Of a stretch of 7,824 nt of DNA, positions 6,309-7,824 are shown piece after piece; position 1 is the stretch's first letter, and each line of letters starts with the position of its first letter. The stretch is from Acidimicrobiia bacterium. Its GTDB lineage: Bacteria > Actinomycetota > Acidimicrobiia > Acidimicrobiales > Aldehydirespiratoraceae. Both the position numbers and the translations under genes were made by a program. The stretch is taken from positions 1 to 7,824 of the forward strand of contig JAJDZO010000180.1 of assembly GCA_022824605.1 (NCBI GenBank). The letters run 5' to 3'. The notes beneath the pieces were generated by a model. That model ran no database searches and had not been told where the DNA came from. It was given only the letters and a program-made list of their open reading frames with translations.

Positions 6309-7210
6309 GAATCCTCCTGGCGGCTTGCGGCCCGCTCGGCTAGTTCGGCTCGGGCGAGCACGGTGCGAGCCACCCGGGCCACGGCATAGTCGACCATCCG
6401 ACCGTCGACGGAGATCGAGGCCTCGCCCTCGGCCACCGCCCGGTCGAACTCCTCGAGGATGCGGCGGTTGTGGGCGACCTCCTGCTCGGTCGGCGTGAAC
6501 ACCTCGTTGATGATCGGGATCTGGGAGGGGTGGATCCCGACCTTGCCCCGGTAACCGAGGCGCAGGGCCAGCTCGCACTCGGCCCGCAGACCGTCGGGGT
6601 TGCGGAAGTCCATGAACACCGCGTCCATCGGATGATCCAGGCCGGCGGCCCGGGCGTCGAGCAGCACCTTGGAACGGGCGTGCATGAGACCGGTCCCCTC
6701 CGGGGTCCACTCCACGCCGAGATCAGCCACCAGGTCGCCCTGCTCTCCGCTGCCGAATAGCACGGTCGCCACCCGGTCGCTGCTGCGGATCATGTCGTAG
6801 GTGGCTCTCACCCCGGCGGCGCTCTCGATCAGCAGGGCCAGAGCGATGGCGCCGGTCTCGTGCCCGAACGACATCTCCAGGGCCCGCAAGGCTCCGTCGA
6901 GTTCTCGCAGCACCGTCGGGCTCTCAGCCTTGGGGATCAGCAGGCCCGCCACCCCGGCACGGCCCGCGGCGACGACATCGTCCCAGAAGAACTCGGTATC
7001 GGGCGCGTTGGCGCGAACGACGAGGGGGATCGGGGCGTCGGGCAGCTCGGCGAGCCCGGCTCGGGCCTTGGGCTTCTCGCTGGCCGCCACGGCGTCCTCA
7101 AGGTCGACGATCACCGCGTCGGCTCCCGATCGCACCGCTTTGGGTATCAGGTCGTGACGATGGCCCGGGATGAAGATCATCGACCGCGGGTGGTGCAGGG
7201 AAGCCTCCAT
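6305..7210 (-). CDS. CitE-like (HpcH/HpaI family) hydroxyacyl-CoA lyase
   Basis: This 301-residue TIM-barrel protein is of the citrate lyase beta / malyl-CoA lyase type. Such enzymes cleave or form C-C bonds of 3-hydroxyacyl-CoA thioesters such as malyl-, citramalyl- or hydroxymethylglutaryl-CoA. Motifs in order are RSMIFIPG (9-16), VIVDLEDAV (33-41), Arg67 in VVRAN, IPKAES (92-97), the Mg ligand Glu129 in LLIESAAGV, the second ligand Asp159 in FGSGEQGDLVADLG, a DFRNPDG segment (201-207), and KVGIHPSQIPIIN. No acyl-carrier subunit genes lie next to it, so a stand-alone CoA lyase is more likely than a citrate lyase subunit. The pairing with a CoA-transferase downstream supports this. The ATG at 7210 fits the family N-terminus; the nearest SD-like GAGGA is 12 bases upstream (7223-7227). 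It is the first gene of the tight operon lyase-oxidoreductase-transferase. The exact thioester is unknown. Confidence 0.92.
   Translation of the reverse strand: MEASLHHPRSMIFIPGHRHDLIPKAVRSGADAVIVDLEDAVAASEKPKARAGLAELPDAPIPLVVRANAPDTEFFWDDVVAAGRAGVAGLLIPKAESPTVLRELDGALRALEMSFGHETGAIALALLIESAAGVRATYDMIRSSDRVATVLFGSGEQGDLVADLGVEWTPEGTGLMHARSKVLLDARAAGLDHPMDAVFMDFRNPDGLRAECELALRLGYRGKVGIHPSQIPIINEVFTPTEQEVAHNRRILEEFDRAVAEGEASISVDGRMVDYAVARVARTVLARAELAERAASRQEDS
6313..6318 (-). promoter_or_regulatory. Strong ribosome binding site of the oxidoreductase gene
   Basis: AGGAGG, read on the minus strand, lies four bases before the ATG at 6308 and inside the end of the lyase gene. It settles the start of the oxidoreductase and shows that the overlap is a translated junction. 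Confidence 0.8.
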
Positions 7211-7301
7211 GCCCGGATGCTATCCTCGACGATCCTATATGATCGACTATGTCAGAAAGCTGCGAAGGGCACGAGGTGGGTGCCCTACTTGGTTGGCTGC
7301 C
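7211..7301. promoter_or_regulatory. Upstream region of the lyase operon with inverted repeat
   Basis: This 91-nt gap lies between the cyclase gene and the lyase gene, both on the minus strand. It holds an inverted repeat at 7230-7245, CGATC-CTATAT-GATCG, which extends to six of seven matching bases per arm over 7228-7247. Centred about 27 bases before the lyase start, it is well placed for an operator or a promoter core. Its TATATGATC (7236-7244) also occurs in the divergent region at 2848-2856. No clean -35/-10 pair was found. The cyclase-proximal part holds one copy of a 17-nt tandem repeat. Confidence 0.45.
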
Positions 7302-7314
7302 CTACTTGATCGCC
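7281..7314. repeat. Imperfect 17-nt tandem duplication at the cyclase 3' end
   Basis: Units 7281-7297 and 7298-7314 match at 14 of 17 bases, sharing TGCCCTACTTG. The second unit contains the cyclase stop codon and its last codons; the first lies just beyond. It looks like a small slippage duplication and is out of frame with the gene. Confidence 0.6.
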
Positions 7315-7824
7315 ATCGGGTTCAGCGGCGACCCGACCGCCCGAGTGAACGGCAGCGGCGGCCCGCAGAAGAAGAACTCGTAGGTGCCGTCCGCCGAGCA
7401 GTCCTCGGCGAGCGGGTCGAGGTCGAAGATCTCGCCCACCCACAGGCCCATATGAACGATCACCACGATGTGCATGGGCTGGTACACGTCGGGAGTCTCG
7501 TTGGGCCGAACCTCGAAGCCCCAGGTGTCGGTGGCCACCGCCGCTATGCGGTTGTCGGCGAGCCAGTCGGCGCTGGCAAGGCCCAGCCCGGCGGCGTCGC
7601 CTCCGGCGTAGTCGCCCCAGTCACCCCGGTCGCGCACCTGAGTGATGGCGCCGGTGCGCACGAACACATGGTCGCCCTGGCCGACGGAGACCCCGCCGAA
7701 GGCTGCGGCCTCGTCGAGGTCGTCGCCGCTCACGGAGTAGCCCGGTTCGAGCCAGCCCACGCCCTTGGCTGCGGCCACATCGAGCAGCACCCCCCGCCCG
7801 GCCATGGCGCCGGCAGCCTGGCTG
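7302..7824 (-). CDS. Cyclase-family (kynurenine-formamidase-like) metal-dependent hydrolase, 5' end cut by right edge
   Basis: This is the C-terminal part, about 173 codons, of a large member of the COG1878 cyclase/arylformamidase family. Relatives hydrolyse amide, lactone or similar bonds, such as N-formylkynurenine or isatin. Visible family segments are GRGVLLDVAAAKG, WLEPGY, VRTG, ATDTWGFEVRPNETPD, QPMHIVVIVHMG followed by VGEIFDLDPLAEDC, and the end GSPLNPMAIK. The His and Glu in QPMH and GEIF probably correspond to the catalytic His/Glu of KynB-type enzymes. The metal-binding HxGTHxD motif would lie upstream, outside the window. The frame is open through 7823, and the ATG at 7805 sits where the family is mid-protein, so it is not the true start. 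The gene lies 91 nt upstream of the lyase operon on the same strand. Kynurenine as substrate is not implied. Confidence 0.9.
   Translation of the reverse strand, partial: SQAAGAMAGRGVLLDVAAAKGVGWLEPGYSVSGDDLDEAAAFGGVSVGQGDHVFVRTGAITQVRDRGDWGDYAGGDAAGLGLASADWLADNRIAAVATDTWGFEVRPNETPDVYQPMHIVVIVHMGLWVGEIFDLDPLAEDCSADGTYEFFFCGPPLPFTRAVGSPLNPMAIK

Noticed and set aside
6309..6710. Upstream open extension of the oxidoreductase frame into the lyase gene
   Set aside because: It is out of phase with the lyase gene and lacks motifs. AGGAGG and the ATGA overlap mark the true start at 6308.
1..7824. tRNA, rRNA, CRISPR array, insertion sequence, attachment site, toxin or defence genes
   Set aside because: No cloverleaf, repeat-spacer pattern, transposase or integrase motif, terminal inverted repeat or defence domain was seen on either strand.

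Overview
This is a GC-rich, gene-dense bacterial window, about two-thirds G+C by eye, with strongly G/C-ending codons. It holds eight protein genes, all enzymes, and no RNA gene, mobile element or CRISPR array that I can see. The codon style, the mix of GTG and ATG starts and the protein families suggest an actinobacterium, perhaps a soil or marine acidimicrobial type. That placement is inference from composition and family content; there is no marker gene.

Layout from left to right. (1) Plus strand: the 3' end of a family III (CaiB/BaiF) CoA-transferase, cut by the left edge, then an amidohydrolase-2 (ACMSD-like) metalloenzyme. (2) Minus strand: an enolase-superfamily enzyme of the muconate-lactonizing (MLE) subgroup, convergent with the amidohydrolase. 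A short AT-rich divergent promoter region separates it from the next gene. (3) Plus strand: a TauD/TfdA-like Fe(II)/2-oxoglutarate dioxygenase. (4) Minus strand, read from the right edge: a cyclase-family (kynurenine-formamidase-like) hydrolase cut by the right edge, then, after a 91-nt regulatory gap, a tight three-gene operon. The operon is a CitE/HpcH-HpaI-type C-C lyase, a Gfo/Idh/MocA NAD(P)-dependent oxidoreductase (ATGA overlap with the lyase gene) and a second family III CoA-transferase.

Taken together this looks like an accessory catabolic island for an organic acid or ring compound. It offers hydrolytic opening (cyclase), oxidation or reduction (Gfo/Idh, TauD), cycloisomerisation or epimerisation (MLE subgroup), decarboxylation or hydrolysis (amidohydrolase), CoA activation by transfer (two different CaiB-type enzymes) and final cleavage of a hydroxyacyl-CoA (CitE-like). 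No transporter or transcription factor lies inside the window. I cannot name the substrate, and no single family fixes it. Two starts on the minus strand (the MLE-like gene and the lyase gene) are preceded by the same AT-rich 9-mer, TATATGATC as read on the plus strand. This hints at co-regulation by one unseen regulator.

Intergenic stretches are all shorter than 100 bases. Long antisense and out-of-phase open frames opposite the real genes are by-products of the GC-rich codon bias.
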